Shown piece after piece: positions 49,738-58,846 of a DNA stretch of 64,000 nucleotides. Each line of letters starts with the position of its first letter. Position 1 is the first letter of the stretch. The stretch covers positions 31,001 to 95,000 of the forward strand of contig JACVVK020000094.1 of assembly GCA_018292915.2 (NCBI GenBank), given 5' to 3'. The position numbers and the translations under genes were made by a program. The DNA comes from Batillaria attramentaria (Eukaryota > Mollusca > Gastropoda > Batillariidae). The notes under the pieces are model-generated. The model searched no databases, was not told where the DNA came from, and saw nothing but the letters and a program-made list of their open reading frames with translations.

Positions 49738-50680
49738 CTGACTTTAGAAAACGAAGAAAGTCTTGCTGGTTCCACACATCCACATAAGAGTTTAAAAAAG
49801 GAAAACTCCACATAGAATGATGAAAAAAGAAGCTCCTTAGAACCAGTGATCAACTTATTATTCTTGAAAACCAAAACAAAGTAGGCAACCCACATTTTCG
49901 GGCCCACAGCGGGCCCTTCATCTTTTTTTTTATCATTCTCTCTCTCTCTCCCCACCATTTCTCCAATGTCTGAAATTTTAAAATCAGATTCGGAAAATGT
50001 TCAGTAGACACATTTAAGGACACAGGGGCTGCATCTTGTAAAAGCCACACTCCAGCCAGTTGAACATGTTGGACCAAGTGGTAAAAAGATATTTAGAATA
50101 GGAATTTTAATCATAATGGATACAGTTGGCAGCTCAAGTCTGTCCCCAGTCACCCCTTGGGCAGGGGCTTCAGCATGGAAACTGACTGATTGGCCAGCTC
50201 AAGTCTGTTACAGACCTTTAGATTATATGCAGATTGTGCAATTCCAGTCGCTGTCCTTAACTTCGTCCTTGATATTTGCAGTCCGGTGAAAGACACAGTG
50301 GTGACCAATGATCGCTGGGGGAATGACTCGCGTTGTAAACATGGCGGATACATGACTTGTGAAGATCAGTATAATCCTGGTACGTTTACGAAGTAAATTC
50401 ACTTTTTTTCATCATCATAGATTGACACCCATTGTCATTTGAGGAACAACCAAGTAAAAATAACAACAAAACAAAAGACACCATTTTAAAATTTTAAAAT
50501 TTTAAAATGTACAAATCTTTTGTTATTGTCATGAATTTTACGTGGCTGATCATGATTTCCCCAGTATTCAACTTGTAAAGAGCCACTTGTGCACTTTCCT
50601 TATCACTGTATTGAATTTGTATAAACTGTTCAATAATCTAAATTTTAAAGAGAATGTCTTCGGGGGAGAGAGAGAGAGAG

Positions 50681-50718
<38 letters not shown>

Positions 50719-53700
50719 TGTGTGCAGAAAAACTTTAACATTGTCACTTTCTTAGAATCTACAAACAGCTGAGGCACCAAACTTGGTTTGTTACAGAATG
50801 TAACAAGACCTTTCAAAACATACGCTTCTGAATGATCTTTACTCAAGGTCAAGGTCTTTAAAGCTGCCTGTTTGAAATTAATTAATCTACTATTGGCATT
50901 TTCTCAGAATCTACAAACACCAGAGGCATCAAACTTTACGTGATGATAGACATCTATAACACCTTTACCACCATACCTGCATTCAGTGACCTTGAGTCAA
51001 GGTCAAGGCCGTACAAGCTGTTTGCGGTGAACGTCAAAGAGCTTTAATGTTGGTATTTTCTTAGAAACAACAAACGGCAGATCGAAGCACCAAAGTTGGC
51101 ATGATGATAGACAGTGATAAGCCCTTTCCAGACATACCCTGTTTGTTTCTTACGATCACATTGTATAAACTTGTTAATAGGCCTTCAGAGTCGGAAATGG
51201 GAAAGCTGTTTGACAGTGGATAAGTCTGCTTGGGAATTCCGTCGGAATCTGCACTTAAATGGCATTCACTCAATTGAGGAGATTGTTGCGACACTCGTGC
51301 AGGCGGTTAGGTATGTGGTCAGAAACATCAGTCTCTCACCCTTCCCACCCCCCTCTTGCCTCCTCCCTTTCCCAAGTGTCTTTTTTTTTCTTTGGCCGGC
51401 TTATAAATCATTTTACTGAGAAGTCTTGCATTATTGATTAAAATGATTTCATTGTGTCTTTACGTTTAGAAACACTGCAAAGCAGAAAATTTGAGGATTC
51501 AAGTAAGATTTATACCAAAGGTTGGGCCTTCCGAAGAAACGCACCTCTGAGTGATGTACATAGCATAGAGCACCTGATTAAAATCCTTGTTCAGGTTGTC
51601 AGGTTTGTGTGCCGTTGTCTTTTATTGCGTGCAGCTTTGAATGTCTTGTCCATATTGCTTGCCACCAGAACTTACATCACTCATACCAGTAGATGTAAGT
51701 TTGTTCCAGTTGACAAGAATTAATAATAATGAGTATTGTATAGGCGCTTTACCCAATTTCAAGAATCGGCTCAAAGCACTATGAACTTAACCCAAGACGC
51801 ACGCTCACGTGAATCACACGCATTCTCTCATACACTGGACATAAACACCTGACAGTCACGTGGTGCGAAGGGTCAGCCCCCCGCTATTTAAATTTCGGAA
51901 TTTAGAATTGCATTTATTTTTTCAAATTTGGTGGGCTGAACATTTCCAGAGCAGAGGGGGAGGAAACCGGAGTACCCGGAGAGAACCCCCGACGATCGGT
52001 CCGAATGAACGGTGCCACATACGAGGGAAAAATTCTTCGCCAGTGGGACTCGAACCCCTGACCTCTCTCATTGGTGACAAGTCTATTAACCACCAGACCA
52101 CCGACCGCCCCATTGATGACTAATTCTTTACTGTGTATAATTAACATTAGTCACTAATGTTTATATCACCACATGATTTTTTAAATATATCTACAGTACT
52201 CAAGCTGTTTTCCAACACTTACACAAAAAATTGATGGCGTTGCTCCGTACTGTAGTACAGTGTTTGTATATATCAAACTCAGCACAAACTTGACCCCCTT
52301 CAGTTTACATACAAGAGAAATAGAGGGGTTGAAGATGCCACCATGACACTTTTACATGACACATACACTCACCTAGAGCAACCCAGATCTCATGTGAGAA
52401 TACTATACATTGATTTTTCATCGGCCTTTAATACAATACAGCCATTCCTGATGGCAAAAAAACTGGTTGACATGCAGGTTAGACCAAATCTTCTTCTCTG
52501 GCTTATCGATTTTCTGGTTAACAGAACACAGCTTGTGAAATTCCAAAATTCTACTTCTAGTTCCAAAACTACACACACCGGGGCCCCTCAGGGAACGGTC
52601 CTCTCGCCGGTTCTTTTCACAATCTATACGGATGATTTCCGGAGCAGTAGCCCTCTTAGTAAACTATACAAATACTCAGATGATTCAGCACTGACAGACT
52701 TTTCACAGTCAGACACTCACTTTGAACAGCAGGTGTCTGAACTATGTATCTGGTGCAGGAATAATTATCTGGAACTGAATGTGAAGAAAACAAAAGAAAT
52801 GGTGATTTGCTCTGGAAGGGAGGATATGAGTGTGAATGACTTGGTGATTGGAAGCGAGACTGTGGAGCGTGTGAGTGAATATAAATACCTGGGAACCATC
52901 ATTGATGATAAATTGAATTTTGAGTCAAACACTACAGCTATTGTTAAGAAATGTAACCAACGACTGTTTTGTATGTACAGACTACGCTCTTTTCAAGTTA
53001 GCTCTGAAACTCTGCAGATCTTTTATCGCAGTTTTATTGAGTCTGTTCTGACTTTCTCTTTTCTGTGCTGGTTTGGCACTCTGACTGTAAAAAACAAAAG
53101 TAAGCTGAACTGCATTGTCAATAGAGGCAGCAAGGTTGTGGGTGAAAGGCAAGCAAGTCTGAGTGTGTTGTATGAGAAAAGAATGGTGAGAAAAGGTTTT
53201 AGTATTATGAATGATTCTGGCCACATTTTATCTCAGTATTATCAGAAATTACCATCAGGCCGACGGCTTAGAGCCTTTACTGCCAAGAAACTCAAAACAA
53301 TGAATAGCTTTGTACCAATGTCTATTAGGCTAATGAATAAGCAGATGTAGGGTTGTGTGGTAGGCTTGTTGATGCTGATGTGATATTTCTTAAATTCTAA
53401 TTAGACGTGTTGTTTCTTGCTGAGTATCAGCTGGCGTTGACTGTGATAGAGTTATGTGCACCTCTGCTGTTGTGCTGCTGATGTGAAATGATGTGGGTGT
53501 AGTGTTGTAATTTATTCATAGTACTGCAACATTGTGATAGATTTTTAGGTACGAGTGTACGAACATGTAAATAGGTATGAGTGAGTGTTTGGCATGTTTT
53601 ATGTTTTTATGAGAGACCACAAAACAATGTTCCTCTTTTGGAAATTTAATAAATGTCTTATGTCTTATGTCTTATATATATCCTTTCACATGCACAGCAC

Positions 53701-53797
53701 TTGCCTTGCTTTGTGATCCATAACATGGAGGCTGGTTCTTCTGTAATTTTACATTATATGTATCCCTTTCCTTTTTGTTTATTTTTCTCACAAATGA

Positions 53798-53861
<64 letters not shown>

Positions 53862-55574
53862 GTACTGCCAAAAGTAACTTTGAAATGCATTCATGATTTT
53901 CCTGCAGTTTAAGTTTGATTTTAAATTTTGTTCAATACCTTAGTGCTTAGTTCATTAGGTCAGTTGATAGCTTAGCAACAGCATGTTGGAACACTGGTCA
54001 CTGTAACGAACACTTCTACCGTTGTAAGACAATGTGTTGCCGTCATTGCCATTGCAGCTGTGGGGGAAACCTCCTTCTGAATGTGGGTCCGACAAAGGAG
54101 GGCACGATCGTCCCCGTCTTTGAGGAGCGGCTCCGCCAGCTGGGAAAATGGCTGTCTGTCAATGGAGAGGCCATCTATGCTACAAGACCTTGGCTGTTTC
54201 AGAATGACACAGTTGAATCAAGCGTCTGGTAAGTACTGTTTGTGCATCCTAATAAGTATGAATTTGTGGTGCTGTTCACTGTGTTGTACCTCTGTGCTTC
54301 TAAAGATCAGTGAGTTCATTCGGGCCGATTGTCGGGGGTTCACTCTGGGTACCAGTACTCCGGCTTCCTCCCTTTCTGCTTTGGAAATGTTCAGCCCACC
54401 AAATTTGAAAAATAAATCCAATTTTAAATTTTGAAATTAAAATAGCTGAGCTGACCCTTCGCACCACGTGATTGTAATGTGTTTATGTCCAGTGTGTGAG
54501 AGAATGCATGTGATTCAAGTGAGCGTGCGTGTTGGGTTCAATCCGCGGTGCTTTGAGCCGATTCTTGAAATTGGGTAAAGCGCCTATACAATACTCATTA
54601 TTATTATTATTATTAGTTTTTTTTTTGTTTTTTTTTTGCTGCCCCAACTCTTTGCCAGCTCCAGTGGTGTTCCTCCCACGTCATGGGTGGAATCCACGGA
54701 GGACTCGGAAGCTGGGACAATTTTTATTATGCATGATGATGGAGATGAGGATGATAGTAAGATGATGCTATGGAGGTCCATGTGGTTTGGGACTGCGGGA
54801 CAGGGCCGCATTCCTCGCTTCCTGTCATAAATATCCCGGCATTAACCAGGCCCGGGAACTACGGCACCTGCGGTGCCGGCCGTGTAATCATCCACATCAT
54901 AAGACGTGTCATACAAAGGGAAGCACCCCCAAAGTCGCACCCGTGAAGTGGGTGAAGCTCGGCTGTGTGGCAACAGCCTCCCCATTGGGCCCATAGCACA
55001 CCCACTCTGGGTAGGAGCTGACCTAGGTATGAAAAATCCCGCTTGCCTCAGCTGGGATTCGAACCCGGGTCTCCCGGTCCATGATCCGAAGTGCTAACCA
55101 CTACACTACGGGGGCCGGTATAATTATTAGTGGTAGAAGTGCACAACAACACAACACAGTACAACACACTACCAAAGGTACCTGCGGGTGCACGCAGTGG
55201 TCGTGCTGTCACACTCATTTTATATGGTCCATGTACATGTAATTGCAGTCAAATGAAAAAATAGCATATCCTTGTGCTGTTAGTACTATGGTGTTTTGCT
55301 CATGTGTTTCAGGTATACATCCAAGAAGAACAGTACAGGTGCAGTCAGTGTGTACGCTATCGCACTGAAGTGGCCAAGTACAGATGCCCTGCTGCTGGGG
55401 TCCCCTGAGCCAACTCCACAAACAACCGTGACACTGCTGGGGTATCCGCAACCTATACAATGGAGCAAAGGCGCTCTGGGGGGACTGTCACTGCATCTGC
55501 CTGTGATCCCATACAACAAGATGCCATGTCAGTGGGCATGGGTTTTCAGGCTGAACAACCTTTATAATGTGTAA
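45011..55574 (+). CDS. FUCA1: GH29 alpha-L-fucosidase, gene 1, with duplicated exon 6
   Basis: Exons 45011-45381, 47926-48032, 48565-48695, 49437-49570, 50282-50379, then 51181-51310 (6a) OR 51470-51602 (6b), 54058-54228, 55313-55574. With 6a the protein is 467 residues, with 6b 468; human FUCA1 has 466. A hydrophobic signal peptide ([19 protein letters not shown]) is followed by [56 protein letters not shown] (the Asp is the nucleophile, D225 in human FUCA1), NDRWGND, the acid/base Glu in exon 6 (RKWE or RKFE; E289 in human), [20 protein letters not shown] and a C-terminal beta-domain. It hydrolyses alpha-L-fucose from glycans in lysosomes or after secretion. Orthology to FUCA1 versus FUCA2 is unresolved. 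The introns hold a MITE, a FLYWCH relic, SINEs and a LINE. Confidence 0.95.
46704..46919 (-). pseudogene. FLYWCH-type zinc-finger exon, nested antisense in fucosidase intron 1
   Basis: An open exon from an ATG to a strong donor (GAG then GTAAGT). It shows [34 protein letters not shown] and [10 protein letters not shown], that is F/Y, YWxC, C and HxH in the order of a FLYWCH finger. Such fingers occur in host transcription factors and at the N-terminus of Mutator-like transposases. No partner exon was recognised downstream on this strand, so it is probably a transposon relic or an isolated first exon. Confidence 0.65.
47311..47656. mobile_element. MITE with TTAA ends (piggyBac-like)
   Basis: TTAACCTTCCAGCTACGTCG at the left; the inverse complement of the right end is TTAACCTTCCGGCTACGTCG. 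Each outer TTAA is a likely target duplication. The interior has two tandem copies of a unit with CCTAC(A/G)TCGTG and TTACCCATGGTTTTTA. About 340 bp, in intron 1 of fucosidase gene 1. Confidence 0.85.
48231..48301. repeat. CA microsatellite
   Basis: (CA)n of more than 30 units, preceded by (CATA)n and (TA)n at 48145-48209. Short inverted sequences (CTAGACTACAAACTGATCAA and its inverse) flank the CA tract at 48212 and 48313. Confidence 0.9.
48932..49104 (-). mobile_element. tRNA-derived SINE family 2, copy 3, with target duplication
   Basis: On the minus strand: head GGGGAGCCAGGGTGGTCGAA, ATGGTAGAGCGTTGGACTTC, B box GAGTTCGATCCCGGC, tail TGGTGGAAAAGGACGTTAAA. The direct repeat GTGATCCTACAG occurs at 48920-48931 and 49105-49116. 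It lies in a fucosidase intron. Confidence 0.93.
49204..49274. repeat. Poly-C / CT tract (G4-forming on minus strand)
   Basis: An almost pure C tract with CTC interruptions, about 70 bp, in the intron 160 bp upstream of fucosidase exon 4. The minus strand has many runs of four or more G. Confidence 0.9.
50745..51137. mobile_element. Fragment of the TCAAGGTCA repeat-core element
   Basis: About two and a half units of the same repeat as 15972-17453, inverted (TTTCTTAGAATCTACAAACA, ACTCAAGGTCAAGGTC, GTTGGCATGATGATAGACAG), preceded by a GA/GT microsatellite. It ends about 45 bp before alternative exon 6a of fucosidase gene 1. Confidence 0.8.
51181..51310 (+). other. Fucosidase gene 1 alternative exon 6a (KWE type)
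   Basis: 130 nt, acceptor TTGTTAATAG, donor GTATGT, start phase 1, end phase 2. It encodes [20 protein letters not shown]..., which keeps the Trp-Glu of the canonical acid/base motif and the DK..W..RR pattern of human FUCA1. Confidence 0.88.
51470..51602 (+). other. Fucosidase gene 1 alternative exon 6b (KFE type)
   Basis: 133 nt, acceptor TTTACGTTTAG, donor GTTTGT, the same phases as 6a. It encodes [20 protein letters not shown]..., with Phe in place of Trp before the acid/base Glu. It resembles the sole exon 6 of the neighbouring fucosidase gene (HKFEDS..YGWSFRK) in length and motif more than it resembles 6a. Confidence 0.88.
51721..52112 (-). mobile_element. SINE family 1, full-length copy
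   Basis: On the minus strand: head GGGGCGGTCGGTGGTCTGGT, B box GGTTCGAGTCC, body and tail as in the copy at 16713-17113; (ATT)n at 51721-51732. It lies in the intron after exon 6b. Confidence 0.92.
52277..53678 (+). mobile_element. LINE, 5'-truncated, with open reverse-transcriptase frame
   Basis: An open frame of at least 335 codons (52343-53350, extending upstream to about 52277 with [18 protein letters not shown]) encodes an RT palm: [35 protein letters not shown] (YSDD, where most relatives have F/YADD), [13 protein letters not shown] and YKYLGTIID. This is typical of Rex1/CR1-like non-LTR elements. The endonuclease is missing. The 3' end is TTTAATAAATG followed by (TCTTATG)n at 53654-53675, the short tandem tail expected of this group. 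It lies sense-oriented in a fucosidase intron. The intact frame suggests a young insertion. Confidence 0.9.
53801..53857. repeat. TG microsatellite
   Basis: (TG)n of about 28 units between the LINE and fucosidase exon 54058-54228. Confidence 0.9.
54312..54616 (+). mobile_element. SINE family 1, 5'-truncated copy
   Basis: Starts at TTCATTCGGGCCGATTGTCG and runs to GCGCCTATACAATACTCATT with (ATT)n. It directly abuts the 3' tail of SINE family 3. Confidence 0.9.
54640..55118 (-). mobile_element. tRNA-derived SINE family 3
   Basis: On the minus strand: head CCGGCCCCCGTAGTGTAGTG then GTTAGCAC (A-box region), B box GGGTTCGAATCCCAGC, a long body including CCAATGGGGAGGCTGTTGCC and CGGCACCGCAGGTGCCGTAG (itself a hairpin), and a CATCAT-rich segment near 54730. 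A single copy in this window; it lies in the last intron of fucosidase gene 1. Confidence 0.8.
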
Positions 55575-55697
55575 CTGTTCCATTGCGCAGTCTTGTAATG
55601 AATTTTAGATAAGATGTGTTTATTTTGCATTGGCAGTTATTCAGGGAAGGATTTGGCTCGTTTCTCTAGGCTGGAATTAATAAATAATGATACACAT

Positions 55698-55742
<45 letters not shown>

Positions 55743-58700
55743 TCCTTTAATCTGTATCCTCTGTATGTGAGATGTATCATATACATCTACACTGCAGCAT
55801 ATCACACCCTGGTTCTTTGCCAGCGCCATGCCTCCAGGCGGGCTGGCCAGATCAGAAGTACGAACAGGAAATCATAAGACCAAAAGGTACAAGCGTCGTC
55901 TGAGCTTTAGTTTTGTTTCTCCAAGCCTTTGGTCCATAGGGGATATTCATTGGGGACCCCACACTATCAACAAACAAAAGAAGAAAAGTAAGGGGAGGTA
56001 GATAATGGCACCAAATCATGGAGAATGTGGGTGTACTTCTGCGCCAAACTGTACGAGCCATGCTAATCAAGTGTGCATTAGTCACTTGTGCTAAATGCAC
56101 AACCTGTTGCTACACAGGGCATGCACTCATTACTCACACAGATCAAAGGTCAAGTCAATCTGGCTTTTTCTACTGTTGACAACACCCTTTTCACAGCTGC
56201 ATTTTTTTTTTTATAGTGGGTGCAGATACACATGCCCTTTGATGGCTGCTTCCCCCAGGGAGAGCCCGTCGCCATAGTACTGCGCTTTTGCCTCCTTGAT
56301 ATTGCCCTTGCGTGGTGGAAATGGCCGTTAAATGGATGTTAAATTGACAAACACCTGACCTCTTGTGCACCTCTTGCTGGTTTAAACAGTTTTATTCATT
56401 TTGAACAAATATAAATATGCACTCGCACACTCTTCACGAGACCGAGCACAAGTCAAAAACTTGTAAGTGTCTGTTGCACTGTGGGTGAAGCTTAGACTTG
56501 TGCTTCTCAAAACTTTTTGGGGCACTTGCCAGCTGGCCAATTCCAGCTTCACTGCATTCACTGATTCAGTATCATTTTCCTTACAGTTATTCATGATTTT
56601 ATCTTTGTCTTTAATCACAGATTTGGTGCTCCCTCTTGGACTATACAAAATGTGTCCGTGCCAATTAAGGACTACTCTCTAGAGTAGTCCTTGGTCCGTG
56701 CCCATGACATATATATTTTCTGTGCCATAACAGTAGCAGTACAGCTTAACGTCAAGCTGCACTTGCTAAAAGACCCGTTGGTGTTTTTGGCGACAGGTGT
56801 ATGCTCGCATACAAGTTGCTTAGGTCTCTTTCCCGTTGGTCTTTGACATTGTCTTTCCCCAACTGTTCTCTTTCTCTCCTTGGTATTTTTGAAATCATGA
56901 CTATTTATGTTGTCTTTTATCAGTAGGTGAGATCAGCATCACACGGGTTAAGCTTTACTCTAACGCTCGTGAATCCGATCACTGAGCTTGAGGATTTGCT
57001 GGTCCTGTTCTTGAATGTACATGTATTTCTTTAGGTCAATTTCTGCTTTCACACAGCCTTTCCCCAATCCTTTTCTTGCTTTCTGTGGTGTCTTTTTAAT
57101 CCTGCTCGTTTTCAAACTTATTGAGATGAGATGCTATTCATGAGTCCATCCTGTGGTTGGACTCCATATGCAAATCAGCGTAGAAGTGTGTCGGTACATG
57201 TTGAGTGTTTCGAAATCAGTGTTTTATTTTGTTTCTTTGAGATATGCTCTTTGTAGCGTTTGGAGGCGTAAATAAAACAGGCGTCAGGCTCAGGGCAGCA
57301 ACTTTATTTGGTACATCTTGAAAAGCGTGGGCGGAAGTCCCGACCAAGATATGGGGCTTCTGGTCTGTGTATGAAATGAAAGTAAGGTTAGTTTATTTTC
57401 GCATCCCGGGTCATCTCCAACCCAGCGAGAGGGTTGTAACTTATTGTTTTAGAGTCAATTATATAACCTAGGAAGGAGAGCAATATTGTCAGTAAACACA
57501 AATGTCACCGAGCAGGATGTATCTTTCTCTTTTCACTGCTGAATTCAGTTTCTTGTAGTCCGTACAAATCCGTACCTTCCCGTTGGGCTTCAGCACTGGA
57601 ACCATTGGAGAACACCAATCAGTTGGTTCCGTGATGGGGCTCGATTATTCTTGCGTTTTCCATCCGCCTCTCCAATTCTTCTTTGACTCTTTCCATCAGT
57701 GGAATGGGAATACGTCGGGCGCTTAGTGTTAGCCGTTTTTTTTTTGTGGCTTTTATTGTGGGGAGTAAAGTTACTGGTTTCCTTTGATGAATTTTGTCAT
57801 CTGCGTGACTTGTGAAATGCATGTGGGGGGGGGGGGGGGAATTAAAGATGATGACAAGTTGTTCCGGTGCTACTCCAGTTCAAAACTTCTGACGTCGACC
57901 GCTCTCAAGTACAGCTGCGTGCTTGAAATAATAGAGCATGCACCCATCATTACTATCACAGGAACGGCTCGCGTCATTTTCAGGTTGAGTACAATTTTCA
58001 CACAAACTGAAATCCAGTAAACAGTAGCACCGATTATTTTCATTTTCAGTAATAAGTGTAGCACTGGAAAACCTCCTTCAATTTAGGGGGGAGAGGTAAC
58101 AAATGTCTGAATGTGGATGATGGGATGATTTTGTGGACTATGTTAAATGCACATTGTTTTTGTTGCTGTTAGTGTATTTTATTTAATTATTTTGTTTTTG
58201 TGAAAAGGGGAGATGTTCAGCTTGTGGAGAGCTGGACTGCCAGGGTGTGCTGATGTTTAGAGTGTCACTTGGCAAAGCTACACTAACGTGTTATCTTGCA
58301 AGATTCTGAAACCAAAGCTGTTCCCACTGACGGAAGCTTACAGTATTGCACTTTTTGTGCGGAGTTATGACTTTTTTTACATGATTGTTACGAAACTGTT
58401 GAGTTTATGCTGGCAGGAAGAATACTGCACATTGTTTAAAATAAATTATGAACACAAAGACCCGTATGCGTTTGTGTGTGCGTGTGTGCGCGCGTGTGCG
58501 TGAGAGAAAGAGTTCATTTGAGCATTTGCGAGCGACTTTTCAAACCCCTTCAGGGCCTCAGTGCAGTCTCGTCAGTGTGCACGCTTGAACGGGCAGATTA
58601 TTTTTAAGCATAATGGTTAAGTTTAGCGTCCATGCCAGAAAAAAGGAGTCTACTACATTGCAGTTGTTGCTCAGTGGACTGCATGTCGACCTGTGAAACG

Positions 58701-58846
58701 AAAAGACCGTACCTCGCTGCAGGTGAGAAAGGTGGTCAAGGTCAAGTGTGACCAATGACGCTTACGCATGCGCAGCGAAAGTAAACACGCAACTCGTGAT
58801 CCAAATCATGTAGGCAGGCTGTGTGTCGACCACTTTTATTGCACAA
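55575..58846. other. Interval between the two fucosidase genes
   Basis: AATAAA at about 55679 is a plausible end of gene 1. The interval holds a CA tract (55701-55739), a Gypsy fragment (57480-57822), and AT-rich sequence without recognised genes. The promoter of gene 2 must lie near its 3' end. Confidence 0.6.
57480..57822 (-). pseudogene. Ty3/Gypsy reverse-transcriptase fragment
   Basis: On the minus strand: PIPLMERVKEELERRMENAR, IIEP, then in a shifted frame TEPTDWCSPMVPVLKPNGKV, RICTDYKKLNSAVKRE. This is the N-terminal RT block of Ty3/Gypsy polyproteins (ELxRMxxxGVIEPVxEPTDWxxPMVVV.K.NGK.R.C.D). There is a frameshift between the parts, and no LTRs or other domains are seen. Confidence 0.85.

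Noticed and set aside
51181..51602. One of the two exon 6 copies being a pseudo-exon
   Set aside because: Not fully excluded, but both are open, phase-matched, with intact splice sites and the catalytic Glu, so a dead copy is the less likely reading.
55049..55118. tRNA gene on the minus strand with GGGTTCGAATCC
   Set aside because: It continues directly into a long SINE-like body with no mature tRNA 3' end; scored as a SINE head.
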